A program made the position numbers and the translations under genes. A stretch of 64,000 bases of DNA from Prorocentrum cordatum. Lineage: Eukaryota > Sar > Dinophyceae > Prorocentrales > Prorocentraceae. Under the pieces are notes generated by a model that did not search any database, was not told where the DNA came from, and worked only from the letters and a program-made list of their open reading frames with translations. The stretch covers positions 181,001 through 245,000 of the forward strand of contig CAUYUJ010007502.1 in assembly GCA_963575745.1 (NCBI GenBank), given 5' to 3'. How positions within the stretch are numbered: position 1 is the stretch's first letter; each line of letters begins with the position of its first letter. Shown piece by piece: positions 49,477-61,190 of the stretch.

Positions 49477-50621
49477 AGGACGACGACCATGACGGCGACG
49501 ACGACGACGACGGCAGCGGCGACGACGACGGCAGCGACGGCGACGACGACGACGACGACGCCGACGCCGACCGCGACGCCCGACGCCCGACGCCCGACGC
49601 CCGACGCCCGACGCCCGACGACCGACGACCGACGACCGACGACCGACGACCGTCGACCGTCGACCGACGACCGACGACCGACGGCCGACGGCCGACGACC
49701 GACGACCGACGACCGACGTCCGACGATCGGCGGCGTCGGCGTCGGCGTCGGCGTCGCCGCCGCCGTCGACGACCGACGACGACGACGACGAAGACGACGA
49801 TGACGACGACGACGACGGACAACGGACGACGGATGACGGACGCCAGGCGACGCACCAATACGACGACAACGCCGACGCCGACCGCGACGCCCGACGCCCG
49901 ACGCCCGATGACCGACGCCCGACGCCCGACGCCCGACGACCGACGCCCGACGACCGACGCCCGAAACCCGACGACCGACGACCGACGACTGACGGTCGAC
50001 GGCCGACGACCGACGACCGACGACCGAAGACCGACGATTCGCGGCGTCGGCGTCGGAGCCGGCGTCGGCGTCGGCGACGACGCCGTCGTCGTCGTCGTCG
50101 CCGTACGGACGACGGACGACGGAAGACGGACGACGGACGATGGACGATGAGACGACGGACGACGACGACGACGCCGACGCCGACGCCCGACGCCCGACGC
50201 CCGACGACCGACGACCGACGACGACCACCGACGACCACCCACGACCGACGACCGACGACCGCCGACCAACGACCAACGACCGACGACGGACGGCCGACGA
50301 CTGACGGCCGACGCCTGACGACTGACGACTGACGACCGACGACCGACGATCGACGACCGACGACGACGACGAGGATGACGACGACGACAACGAGGATGAC
50401 CGCGGCAACGGCGGCGGCGGCGGTGGCGTCTGCGGTTGCGGCGGCGGTGGCAGCGGCGGCGGCAGCGGCGGCGGCGGCGGCGACGACGACGACGACGAGG
50501 TCGACGACGACGACGACGCCGACGCCGACGCCGACGCCACCGCCGCCGCCGCCGCCGCAAACGCCGACGCCGACGCCGACGCCGCCGACGACGACGACGA
50601 CGACCGACGACGACGACGACT

Positions 50622-50656
<35 letters not shown>

Positions 50657-50921
50657 GCCGACGCCAACGCCGACGCCGCCGCCGCCGCCTCCGACGCCGC
50701 CGACGCCGACGCCGACGCCGACGACGGACGACGGACGACGGACGACGAGAAGACGGACGACACGAGACGACGGACGACGACGACGACGACGCCGACGCCG
50801 CCTCCGACGCCCGGCGCCCGACGCCAGACGACCGTGGCGGCGGCGGTGGCGACGGGGGCAGCTGCGTTTGCGGCGGGTGCGGCGCGACGACGACGACGAC
50901 GACGACGAGGAGGAGGAGGAG

Positions 50922-50993
<72 letters not shown>

Positions 50994-51035
50994 GGCGGCG
51001 GCGACGACGACGACAGCGACGACGTCGACGCCCGA
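49198..51035 (+). repeat. 1.8-kb (GAC)n and heptamer satellite
   Basis: Opens with pure (GAC)n. Zones of CGACGACC/CGACGCC heptamers (about 49570-49730, 49880-50040 and 50170-50360) then alternate with GAC/GCC triplet zones. The heptamer is not a multiple of three, so all frames stay open for up to 738 codons as R/S/V or D/T/P cycles. These open frames are not genes. Confidence 0.9.
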
Positions 51036-52105
51036 CCATGACGAAGACACCGTCAGCTGCGGCTCCCTGAAGCACCGCAACACGACGCCACACCCGAACG
51101 AAGGAACGACGGGGAAGACACCGTCGACGACGATGTTGTTTCTCCTCCGTCCCCCTCCTCACCCCTCCCTCCTCGTGTCGTGGCCCTCTCTTTCATACCC
51201 TTCTTCCTCCTCTCACTTCCTCTTCCTCTCCTCATGTATCCGCCACTCTCCCGAGGCAAAGGCAGAGGACGACGACGATGGCGGAGATGCCGACGATGAT
51301 GGTTTTTTTCGGACAGCGTAAGTCACCAGGAAACGTGGGCTGAAAGCATCGGCCGCTACCCTCGCGTAGGAGCCCCGTGCGTGAACCAGTAGGGTTGCAC
51401 GCCCCTAAGTCACTCGGAGAATGAGAAGAAGAAACAATGGAGAAGGGGAACTAGTCACTGTACAACGCATTGGCTCGGTAATCACGCTCGCCCGTCCTCC
51501 CGGACTGTTGCGTCTGAATTACCGTGGCATGCGCACAGAAAGCACGGCACGCGCATCAGCCGTGCCGGCGTAGCTAAACTCAGGCTTCACGCAATCGCGC
51601 AAACATTTTGTGAACCACCACGTGAAGTTGCGTGCCTGTAAGACTTGCGGAGGGGAAGAGATGAGGAGTAGAGGAAATTGGGAGCTGACAGCACGCATGC
51701 GAATCACAAAGAGAATCCATGCAGCGTGCGTAACACCAACGAAAGCCTAGCCCAAGTGTCTCGCTGGGCCTTTCTTGGCGACAGACGTCTTGGTTCTCAT
51801 GCGGGCCCTTTTGGGGGGGCGGGCGTCCGTGGCCGAGTTGTCGTCCGCGGCATGGTCGTCGTCGTTGTCGTCTGCCTTAGCGTCGTTCGGGTCTTGGAAC
51901 AGCAGGTGGTAGTGGTTGGGCGACAGCAGCATACGTATTGGGGATGCCTCATTCTCAAAAGGGCGTCCCCATCGCTGGTTTCGCAATCTTCCTCCGACGT
52001 TTTGTGAGGAGGCTCTTGATTCCCGTCCCCCTCCGGTGATTACACGATCACGGGCACGCCCGTGAGCCTCGCGAAAGTCGCAAAGATGAAGAACATGGCA
52101 AATGT
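51036..52105. other. Spacer, nothing recognised
   Basis: Non-repetitive sequence after the satellite, with a short CTCCTC-rich piece (51140-51240). No gene or RNA is recognised. Confidence 0.4.
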
Positions 52106-53470
52106 TTAGGGCTGTTGCTGGTACCGAAAGAAGGCGTCCACGTCGAAGTCAGAAGAGTCCTGCACAGCGTGGGGCCCCACCCACTGGGGGTCATCAAGCA
52201 GCTCCCTCATGCTTGGGCGTGGACTTCCGCTTGGGCGTGGACTTCTGGAACCACTATTGGGCGCACTCGGTAACCTAAGCCAGCTGGAGCTGCCAATGCC
52301 CACCCTCCACTCTTCCTGCTCCTTCTCCTCCTCCTGCTCGTCCTCCTGCTCCTGCTCCTGCTCCTCCTCCTCCTCCGCCATGCGTATGCGCTTCGGGCCT
52401 GGAGTGCCCTGGGACGCGAGGCCTCGCTCTCCTGTTTCGTCATCGAGGAGCATGCCCATCATCATGACGGTAGCCGCTCGGTAGAAACGCGCGCTTGTTT
52501 GTCGGTCCCAAGCCACGCCGTTACGCAGGTGCCCAACGCGCAAGGCTGGCTGGAGTCGCTCCACTTCCCGAGCTCGCTCTGCTTGTCGGGCTGCAGGGTA
52601 TTCGGCATGATATTGAGCTGCGCTTCGTACTCGGTCGATACGACGCCTGTGCCGGTTTCCTCCACCTCCACCAAGCCGCTGTTGACCTTGCGAACAAGGT
52701 ACTCCCGACGCCCGCCTCCTGCATGCTGGAACTTCGCGTCCCCTGCTCTCGACGCGCACTGCGAGTTGAGGCAAATGCATATGTCGCGCTCTCGGCGCTA
52801 GCCTTCCGTTGCCGCTAGAGGCGCTGACCAAGCTGTTGGCGGAATTGCGCGTTCGCGATGGCATGTCGCACTTGGTGCAGCCTGGCGTCGACCTCCTTGC
52901 ACAATGCCCGTGGGTCCGCGCCGCGGGCCATGATCCTCGTGTGCTCCTCCCGGAAGATCGCCCATTCCACATCCGTGAGGGGCTGCTCGCCGTGGACGGC
53001 CGCCCTGGCACCCCCGTGCTACCGCCCAGTGGCCGGTAGGGCGCACGACGCGCCAGAGCGTTTCTGACGTGGGCTGTTTCTGCCTGGCCGGGTACTTGGT
53101 TGAAGGTCAGCACAGCAGATGCCAAACGGTCCCGCTGGCCACCGCGCATGAAGTCCAGGATGCGGTGGCGCACATCGACCAGCCCGTTGGACTGTGGGTG
53201 GCCAGGGAGGATATGCCTCGCCTTGACGCCGAACGCCTCGTGCGAAGCATCCTCTTTGACGTTTCTGAACTTGCCCCCTTTGTCCGTCCGCCCCATGGAG
53301 ATGAGGTCGCGCTCGCGCGCGAAACGCAGCATGATGGATTGCACGTCCTTGAGGCTGATCTTGTCCACGTCCACATCCCACGCGAACGCCTTGCTGCCGG
53401 CGAAGTCGATCGCGGGCAGCATCACCCAGGGGTTACAGTTGAGCGGGGTCGTCTTCTCCAGGTCCTAGCC
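52106..53470 (-). pseudogene. Decayed retroelement integrase-like fragment
   Basis: Within the minus-strand frame from about 53425, residues read RTDKGGKFRNVKEDASHEAF, then GVKARHILPGHPQSNGLVDV, then RHRILDFM. This matches the second half of a retrovirus-type integrase core (TDxGxEF ... H.P..PQ.NG.VER), with E changed to K in the first block and to D in the second. Further on the coding signal jumps frame: LTDVEWAIFREEHTRIMARG at about 52985-52900, then EYLVRKVNSGLVEVEETGTG at about 52690-52640, so several frame breaks have accumulated. The C-terminal acidic/glutamine run (EEEEEQEQEQ) is microsatellite. The most likely reading is a dead LTR retrotransposon pol remnant. I saw no LTRs and no reverse transcriptase in the window. 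Confidence 0.5.
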
Positions 53471-54014
53471 GACCACCTCTCTGGAATAGTTCGGCCTGGG
53501 CACGCGCCTCGACTCCGAGTCGGCAATGCCCCGCGTGCTTCGTACTCGACATTCCTGGGAGGGGGTGGGGGCCCCTTCCCCTCGCCCTCGTCGTCCTTCT
53601 CCTCGTCCCCCCATCCGCTCCGCCTGCCTTGACATCCTCCTCCCCCTCTCCCCGCTCGCTGTCTTCCTCGTCGTCGCGTGGCTCCTCCTCCTCCTTCGCC
53701 TCCCCCCCTCCCGGAAATCCTCGCAACGCAGGGCGTTGAAGGCAGCGTCGTGCACGAGGTGAGGCCACGCTCTGGAGCCGAGTTCCTCCTAGGGGACGCC
53801 GACGATTCCGTCGCGGCCGCGCAGGTGGCTCAAGTCCTTATGAGCGGCGCCGCGGTGCTCGATCTTGTTGGCAGGCGAGGACTCAGACTTGCACTGGCCA
53901 GGGGCACTGAGCCACCATTCAGCTCGGCCCCCGGGGGCGAGGCTGGCCTGGTAGGACTTGGGGCACTCTGAGGGCAACGCCGTCTTTGGCGCCTGCATGA
54001 TCTACCGCATGGCC

Positions 54015-54767
54015 TCATCTTTCGATTTGTCGATATTTCGCCCCGCGCTCCCACGTGGGCAAGTCGAAGTCGGCGTCGGGCTTCATCGCCCGCAGCGCGT
54101 CGATGTCGACCACGTTGTCCTTGCCCTTTTCTTTTTTTTGAGCGGTGCGACGAGCCTTGCGCTTCCGCTTATCCTTCGGTTTGTTCCGCTGGGCGCACGC
54201 GGGCTGACTGGAGTGCTTCCCGAGGTTGCTGGAGCAGCGCCTGCGCCGCAGCGTTTGCGCCACGGCGTGGAAACCGGCCATCAGCGCCACGGCGTCTCCG
54301 TTCGCGCGCGCGATGCACTTAGCGTCATCTCCCGCGCGTCTCTGGGAGGCTGTGACCGTTCCGTTTGCATTTGTTGAACCGCGCTGCTTACGCGCCCAAT
54401 CAGATTTCATGCGCCGGGGGAGCTTGTCGCCCAGGGGCTCGCAAACCTTGCAGGTGTGCTCAGCGTCGTCGACGGCCCACGGCGCCGTGGAATCCACCCC
54501 TTCGCCTGGCGCCTGGACGTCCCCAGGCGGCGCGGGCTGTGGAGGCGCTTCGGGTGCGGCGCTCTGGGGCGGCGCCTGGTGGCTCTCGCTCGAATTGGGA
54601 GGCGGTTGGGCGATCATCTGGCTGACCTCGGCCGCGGGCTTGGAGGAGGGGGCCGCTCGGCCCGCCGCGTTGGCGGCAAGCCGGCGCGCCATTTCGAAGG
54701 TTGTCTTGATGGTCTGGCTGTCATGCCAGTCGGGCTTCGCGCGGGTCTCGGTCATCTTGGATGGCAA
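54015..54767 (-). CDS. Hypothetical basic/proline-rich protein
   Basis: A 250-codon frame from the ATG at 54767. It has an N-terminal proline/alanine-rich part (PPPNSSESHQAPPQSAAPEA), a CKVCEPLGDKLPRRMK segment in the middle, and a very basic tail (KPKDKRKRKARRTAQKKEKG) before VDIDALRAMKPDADFDLPTW. The basic tail is compatible with a nucleic-acid-binding or gag-like protein upstream of the integrase remnant on the same strand. I recognise no family, and it may be part of the same dead element. Confidence 0.35.
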   Translation of the reverse strand: MPSKMTETRAKPDWHDSQTIKTTFEMARRLAANAAGRAAPSSKPAAEVSQMIAQPPPNSSESHQAPPQSAAPEAPPQPAPPGDVQAPGEGVDSTAPWAVDDAEHTCKVCEPLGDKLPRRMKSDWARKQRGSTNANGTVTASQRRAGDDAKCIARANGDAVALMAGFHAVAQTLRRRRCSSNLGKHSSQPACAQRNKPKDKRKRKARRTAQKKEKGKDNVVDIDALRAMKPDADFDLPTWERGAKYRQIER

Positions 54768-55182
54768 CTCTTGCAGCCCGAGCTCTACGGAGTAGCGGGC
54801 AGGGTCTTCGAAGCACTGGCATCAGAGCTTCCAATCCTGGCCTGACCGGTCCGCCGCGGCGTTCTGCTCGATGGAAGCAGACGCAGAGGCGACCGTGGAA
54901 CCACGAATGTGGACCATCTGGTTGGAAACCATCTTGAACAAAACGTCCTCGTCCACGGTCGCCCCAGGCGCACGATGGACAAGCTCTGCGACGCCCCCCC
55001 CCCCGTCACATATGTGGAGCCTGGCATCAACGAGCGCTCGCCCCCCTTAAAGTGGGCGGAAATGGTTCGAGCAGCCCGCGATGCTTGGTTGCGCGGCAGC
55101 GACTCTGGAATTATCAACCATTCGTGGTAGTTGTTGTGCGAACCAGGGCTCCTGGCTTTAGAGTTAGCACTTCTGCGAGGTC

Positions 55183-55422
55183 CTAGTTGTGGGCCGCGAG
55201 GTCGTCCAAATCAAGGAAAACGAGGTTGCCCAGCAGCGGCCTCGCGAACACATGCACAATGTGCATGCCCAGGAAGGCTTCCAACGCAAAGCGCAACTTG
55301 CTAGTGGACATTGCCGGGGCGTTCGTGACGCATTGCTTCTGCTTGTCCAGAACAGTGAAGTGCCGCGCCTGGGCTTCAGAGAAGCGTTCCAAGTACGTAA
55401 GTGCTGCTGCGAGTATCGTCAT
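55183..55422 (-). other. Short open frame, possible exon
   Basis: The minus strand reads MTILAAALTYLERFSEAQAR ... KLRFALEAFLGMHIVHVFAR ... LDLDDLAAHN, with protein-like composition over about 80 codons. It is unconnected to any other exon and has no known domain. Confidence 0.3.
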
Positions 55423-55664
55423 CCCGTCATGATCTCACGGTCGAATACCTGGGACCTGAAAGGGCGCTGGGTCGATGGGGGGTGGAGCAGAAAGAGGAGG
55501 GTGAGCAGCAACAGCAGCAGCAGTAGCAACAGCAGCAGTTAAGGAGCAAGATGAGAAAGAAGAGGAGGGGGGAGGTAAGGATGCATGAAGGCTCCTCATG
55601 CTGCTACTCTCCCCGCGGGGTTCGTAGCCTGGGCTCTTCTGCGCGCAGCGCCCCGAAACTGCGG

Positions 55665-56150
55665 GTCATCATCCTCGTCATCGTCATCCTCATCACCATC
55701 ATACTTATCATCATAATCATCATCAGCATCATCAGCACCAGCAGCATCGTCAACGCCAGCATCGGTCATCATCGTCATCATCACCGGCATGATCATCAAC
55801 AGCGTCAGCATGATAACCATTGTCGCTGTCGTCGCCCTTCGCATCAGCATGATAATCGAACTCGCCATCATCAACACCACCATAATCATACCAACGTCGT
55901 AAGGTCCTTGTTCGGCATCATCACTCGCATCATCGTCATCGTCGCTCTCGTCTTCCGCATCGTCATCGTCATCATCAGCAGCATTCGCATCATCAACATC
56001 GCCAACATCGTCGTCATCTTTCGTACCACCTTTGTTATCCGCACCGTCATCGTCGTCAAAATCGCGATCACCGTCGTCATCGCCGTCAGCTGCAGCATCA
56101 CCAGCATCACCATCACCATCATCACCATCATCGCCATCATTTTCATCAGC
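55665..56150 (+). repeat. (ATC)n-rich microsatellite
   Basis: CATCATCATC with GTC and ACC variants over nearly 500 bp. Confidence 0.85.
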
Positions 56151-56204
56151 AGGGGGAAGCGGGGCAGATAAGGACGGGAGGGTGGACGCGGGGGAACACG
56201 AGGT

Positions 56205-56590
56205 GCAATCATGGAGCAGGGGGAGGGAGAGGGGCAGGAACCGCAGCAACAGGAACCAGGGAGAGGGGGAGGGAAAGGGGGAGGAGAGCAGCAGGGGGAG
56301 AGAGAGGGGGGGGATCAGCGATCAGCAGGGGAAGGAAGAGGGGGAGGAACACCATCACAAGTAGGGAGGGGAGGGGAGGGGAGGGGAGTGACGGACAGGG
56401 GGGGCACTGGCGCTCACCCCCGGGCGCTCCCGTTGCCTCTCGTCTTCGCTCCCCTCTCGCTGATGCCAGCGGGACAAACAGAGAGACTGACAGAGAGACA
56501 GAGACACAAACAGACAGAGACAGAGACAACGACAGGGACAGAAATAGAAATTGACAGTTGGAGATACAACAAGAAATAGAGACAGGCAAA
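56205..56590 (+). repeat. Purine tract then (GACAGA)n
   Basis: GGGAGAGGGAGG-type sequence (56205-56400), then GACAGAGAGACAG repeats (56480-56560). No gene is seen. Confidence 0.8.
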
Positions 56591-58230
56591 CACGCAAACA
56601 TGCAGGGGGTCGACATAGAAGACGACAGCGAAGACGACGAGGACGACGACGACGGCGAAAACGACGAAGCCTCGCTGCTAACCGTAGTGCCGAGGACGCA
56701 ATCGTGCCGCCCCGGCTTTTAACCTGCGGGCGCACGCCAGATTGAGCGCGCACTTGACTTCATCGGACGAGGCCAGCCCAAACTGATAACGTGTGTTATG
56801 CGCGATTACAGATTTGGCGCTTCCCCTCTGTCAAGTGTAGCAGTTTTACGTTATGCCAAGGACGGCGATGCATGTGCCGAGGCCGGTGCCGATGCCGACG
56901 CTGATGTCGTCGTCGTCGTCGTTGTCCTCTTCTTCGTCCTCCTCTTCCTCCTCCTCTTCTTTTTCCTTGAGAGGGGGGAAGGAGGGCTGGACCCCATATC
57001 CCATATCCACTACCACACGCCCACAGGGAGAGACCCCACCACTCCACCCCAACGGGGGGGGTCATCGCTCGTGGGGGGGGGGCCGATGGCGTCAGCATGA
57101 GGGGGGGGGGCCCGGACCTTGGATTATATATTGTTTGGCCAGTCGGGCGGTCACATACAAGTTTTGACCAGAGTCGTCAGTCTCTGTGCCCTGCACGCCT
57201 CCTTCCCGCACTCCTTTGCCCACCGTCTACCACGCCACGTTATGAGTTCTGTGCGGGTCGTTGGTTGTTCAGGTTTCGGTAGTTTCGTTGCAAGGAGTTG
57301 TTGCATACCACGTCGCTTCGCTGGTTCTTTCCCAGCACGCTTCGGCCCGACACGCTGACCACGTCCCAGTCCCCAAGCGTCAATGCCCCGAGCTCTTTCC
57401 AGCCCCCAGCCCCGCGAAACGGAGCGACACACGATCCGCTTGACGGCTTAGCGCGTCGCCGCAGCCGCTGGCGCGACACGCTGCGCACGAGCTCCTGGCC
57501 GTAAACGGTGAGGCCCATGTTCTCTCCCAGGCCACGGTACACTTCATGTGTCTGACCACTTATCTCTCGGATCGTGCGGTGTGACCAGCGTGCCTGACTG
57601 CTGACTGCTTCTCAAAGTTGTGGTGCTAGCCGCCGTGTGCTGAAAAGGAAGAAAAGGAAGAGGCCTCAGAGTTTCCCCCCGCAGCAAAGGCTTTACAGCT
57701 TGTTCTCACTGCGGCCAGGCCTGAGCCTTTTCCCGATATGGAGTCGGTGGTTCGTGGTCTCCAACCAGTGTGGTTTCCCGTCTGGTCTCTCGCGTAGTCT
57801 GCCGTATGGTCTCCCGCATGGTCTACCGTACGTTCTTCCGTATGTTATCCTTATTCTCTTCTTCCTCATGGCTCCTCTCACCTTCCGCATCCCGAGGTGG
57901 ATTTACTTGGCCATCTGGGCACTATGGGTTTATGAGTCTGCACTTTTGCCCACGCTCCCAGTCCCTGGTAGCGCACTGCGGCTCGCCAACGTGAGGTTGG
58001 TTTGAGCGCTGCCCCAGGCTTTTGACTGGATTATCACGCCTCTCCCCTCCTCTTCCTCCTCCTGTTCATGCCGTTGTTCGTTCCCCTATTGGGAGGGAAG
58101 AGAGCGGAGAGCAATCGCGAGGATCGACTGGTGCAGCCACGCTTCTGCTGCTGCCTGCTGTAAGCGCCTGCCTGGGCGGACAGATCCTGCCCGGCTATAG
58201 ACAGACTGACGCCAACAAAAAGGAGCAATC
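56591..58230. other. Spacer, dispersed repeats only
   Basis: Short GAC and TCC tracts (56620-56665, 56925-56965) and a repeated GTATGGTCTCxCG(C/T) word (57770-57840). About 57450-57510 is an inverted copy of the repeat at 29960 and 38440. No convincing gene is seen. Confidence 0.4.
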
Positions 58231-58231
58231 C

Positions 58232-58500
58232 GTGGAGGAGAGGAGGAGGAGGAGGAGGAGGAGGAGGAGGAGGAGGAGGAGGAGGAGGAGGGGGAGGAGG
58301 AGGAGGAGGAGGGGGAGGAGGAGGAGGAGGAGGGGGAGGAGGAGAGGGAGGAGGAGGAAAGAGGAGGAGGAGGAGGCGGATGACGGAGGCGGGGTTGAGG
58401 CGGAGGCGGCGAGGAGGAGGAGGAGGAGGAGGAGCGGAGGCGGAGGCGGAGGCGGAGGCGGAGGAGGAGGAGGAGGAGGAGGAGGAGGAGGAGGCAGCGC
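58232..58500 (+). repeat. (GGA)n microsatellite
   Basis: Nearly pure GGA triplets with a GGGGGA variant and a GGCGGAGGC-rich end. It abuts the MITE-like fragment at 58495-58605. Confidence 0.9.
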
Positions 58501-58605
58501 TGGGGCCCCCTGGCGGCGCCTCTGGCGCCGCCCCTGGCACGCTCCGCGCGCCAGGGAGGGGGGTCCAGCGCTGTTCCAAGAAGTCCGCGCGGACCTCCGA
58601 TTTTG

Positions 58606-59030
58606 TATATTTATGTCATTATTCGTTTCCCCAACTGTGTTCTCGGTACTCTTCAGCTTTGTTGAGTACTTCATTCTGCCGCAAGTATTTGGAAGCCGTC
58701 TGGGGGAAGGGTCGCCTTCGAAGGATCGAGAGGTTGACATCTCTACTTGGCGGAAGTTGGCAGAAGTCCGGCACAAGGCGGCGGAAGCATCATGAGGTTG
58801 TTTCCGCCGGCGGAAGGTTGGCGGACGTAAAAGATGCGCCCAAAGGAGATGTCGACATGTTCGGATTCATGGTTTCCGCAGAGAGCCATTTATATATTCT
58901 GGCATTTTTACCTAACATCGAAGACTGATAGGTTTCTAATGGACTAAAAAGAGAGCAGCACATTACTCCACAGGGGGGTCTGGGCAGCCGTTGGGGAGCC
59001 GTTGGGGTTTGCCGGGGGGGATCGTTTATC
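58606..59030. other. Spacer with repeat fragment
   Basis: About 58735-58830 resembles 1030-1130 (GAGAGGT-ACATCT and GCGGAAG series). Nothing else is recognised. Confidence 0.45.
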
Positions 59031-59034
59031 GCAT

Positions 59035-59395
59035 ACAGTCACACACTTCGTGCTTTTCGATTTCCCAGAACTCCATTCCCGGGCCACATTCTGAATGCCC
59101 GGAGCCAACTGTAGGCCACTTCGTGTTCTTCTACTTCCCAGAACTCCATTCCCGGGCCACATTTTGGATGCCCGGAGCCAACTGTAGGCCACTTCGTGCT
59201 CTTCGAGTTCCCAGAACTCCATTCCCGGGCCACATTTTGAATGCCCCGAGCCAACTGTAGGCCACTTCGTGATCTTCGAGTTCCCATAATTCCATTCCTG
59301 GGCATGATTTTGAATGCCCGGAGCCAACTGTAAGCCACTTCGTGTTCTTCGAGTTCCCAGAATTCCATTCCCGGGCCACATTTTGAATGCTGAGG
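59035..59395 (+). repeat. ~72-bp tandem repeat, five units
   Basis: Units contain CCAACTGTAGGCCACTTCGT and CCCAGAACTCCATTCCCGGG and start about every 72 bp (CCAACTGTA near 59105, 59178, 59250 and 59322). Identity between units is high. Confidence 0.9.
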
Positions 59396-61190
59396 CAGGC
59401 TGAGGCTGAGGCAGGCTGAGGTTGAGGCAGGCTGAGGCCGAGGCCGAGGCTGCAGGCAGGATGAGGCTGAGCGCGGCTCTCGCACTGGCTGAGGCTTGAG
59501 GCAGAGGCAGGTGAGGCTGAGCACATTTTGATAGCTGAGGCAGGCTGAGGCGAGGCTGATGCAGTGAGGCTGATGCAGGGCTGAGGCAGAGGGCAGTGCT
59601 GAGGGCTTCAGGGTGAGGCCAGGCTTCAAGCAGACTGTGGCTTTGATGAGAGGCTTGAGGTGAGGTGAGGCTGAGCCTGAGGCAGGCTGAGATGGGCTGA
59701 GGCAGGTGTTGCTGAGCAGGCTGAGGCTGAGGCTGAGGCTGAGGATGAGGCTGAGGTGATGATGGCTTGAGGCTGAGGCATAGGCTGAGGCGGAGCCAAG
59801 GGCTGAAGCAGGCCTTCTGAGGATGAGGGCTGAGCAGGCTGAGGGTGAGGCTGAAGCAGGCTGAGGCTGATGCAGGCTGAGGCTGAGGCTGAGGCTGATG
59901 CAGGCTGAGGCTGAGGCAGGCTGAGGCTGAGGCCGAGGCTGAAGGCAGACCGAGGCTGAGGCTGAAGCAGGCTGAGGGTGAGGCTGAGGCAGGCTGAGGC
60001 TGAGGCTGAGGCAGGCTGATGCTAAGGCAGGCTGAGGCTTTTATTTTTTGATTGTGTTTTTTTTTTGTGATGTTTTTTTGTTATTTTTTTTTTGTTTTTT
60101 TGTTTCGTTTTGTTGGTTTTTTTTCCATTATAATTTATATTTTCTTTTGTTTGGTGATTTTTTTTGTTATTTGATTTTTGATTTTTTTAGTTTTTGTTTT
60201 GTGATTTGTTTTTTGTTTTTTTTTTCTTGTGTTGTTTGATTTGTTGTGTTGTTTTTTTTGAGGCAAGGATGAGGCTGAGGCTGAGGCTGATGCAGGCTGA
60301 GGATGAGAAGGCTGAGGCGGAGGGCCGAGGCTGAAGGAGACTGAGGCTGAGGCTGAAGCAGGCTGAGGCTGAGGCTGAGGCAGGCTGAGGCTGAGGCTGA
60401 GGCTGAGGCAGGCTGGAGGCTGAGGCTGAAGCAGGCTGAGGCTGAGGCTGAGGCTGAGGCTGAGGCAGGCTGAGGCTGAGGCTGAGGCAGGCTGAGGCTG
60501 AGGCTGAGGCTGAGGCAGGCTGATGCTGAGGCAGGCTGAGGCTGAGGCTGCTGCAGGCTTGTAGGATGGGCTGGGGGGCTTCTAAGGCTGAGGCTGATGC
60601 AGATGAGGATGCGGCAGGGCTCGAGGCTGAGGCGGTGGCTACTGATGGCAGTCTGAGGCTTGAGGCTTGAAGCAGGCTGAGGCAGGCTGAGGCTGAGGCT
60701 GAGGCTGAGGCAGGCTGATGCTGAGGCAGGCTGAGGCTGATGCTGGCTGAGGCTGAGGCCGAGGCCGACGGCAGACTGAGGCTGAGGCTGATGCAGGCTG
60801 AGGCTGAGGCAGAGGCAGGCTGAGGCTGAGGCTGAGGCAGGCTGATGCTGAGGCAGGCTGAGGCTGAGGCTGAGGCTGAGGCAGGCTGAGGATGAGGCAG
60901 GCTGAGGCTGAGGCCGAGGCTGAAGGCAGACTGAGGCTGAGGCGGAAGCAGGCTGAGGCTGAGGCTGAGGCAGGCTGAGGCTGAGGCTGAGGCAGGCTGA
61001 TGCTGAGGCAGGCTGAGGCTGAGGCTGAGGCTGATGCAGGCTGAGGCTGACGCAGGCTGAGGCTGAGGCCGAGGCTGAAGGCAGACTGAGGCTGAGGCTG
61101 AAGCAGGCTGAGGCTGAGGCTGAGGCAGGCTGAGGCTGAGGCAGGCTGAGGCTGAGGCTGAGGCAGGCTGAGGCTGAGGCTGTGACTGCG
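59396..61190 (+). repeat. GAGGCT hexamer satellite
   Basis: About 1.8 kb of GAGGCTGAGGCTGAGGCAGG-type hexamers with GATGCA and GAAGCA variants. Because six is a multiple of three, the minus-strand frame stays open for hundreds of codons as S/L/P/Q. This is not a gene. Confidence 0.95.
60036..60262 (+). repeat. T-rich block interrupting the hexamer satellite
   Basis: About 225 bp of TTTTTTTGTTTTGTGATTT-type sequence with almost no C, lying between GAGGCT repeats on both sides. Its borders are abrupt. It is by far the most AT-rich piece in the window. Confidence 0.9.

Noticed and set aside
48946-51162. A 738-codon and a 632-codon minus-strand frame
   Set aside because: The (GAC)n/heptamer satellite lacks stop codons in most frames. 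Composition is only R/S/V-type and overlapping frames are equally open.
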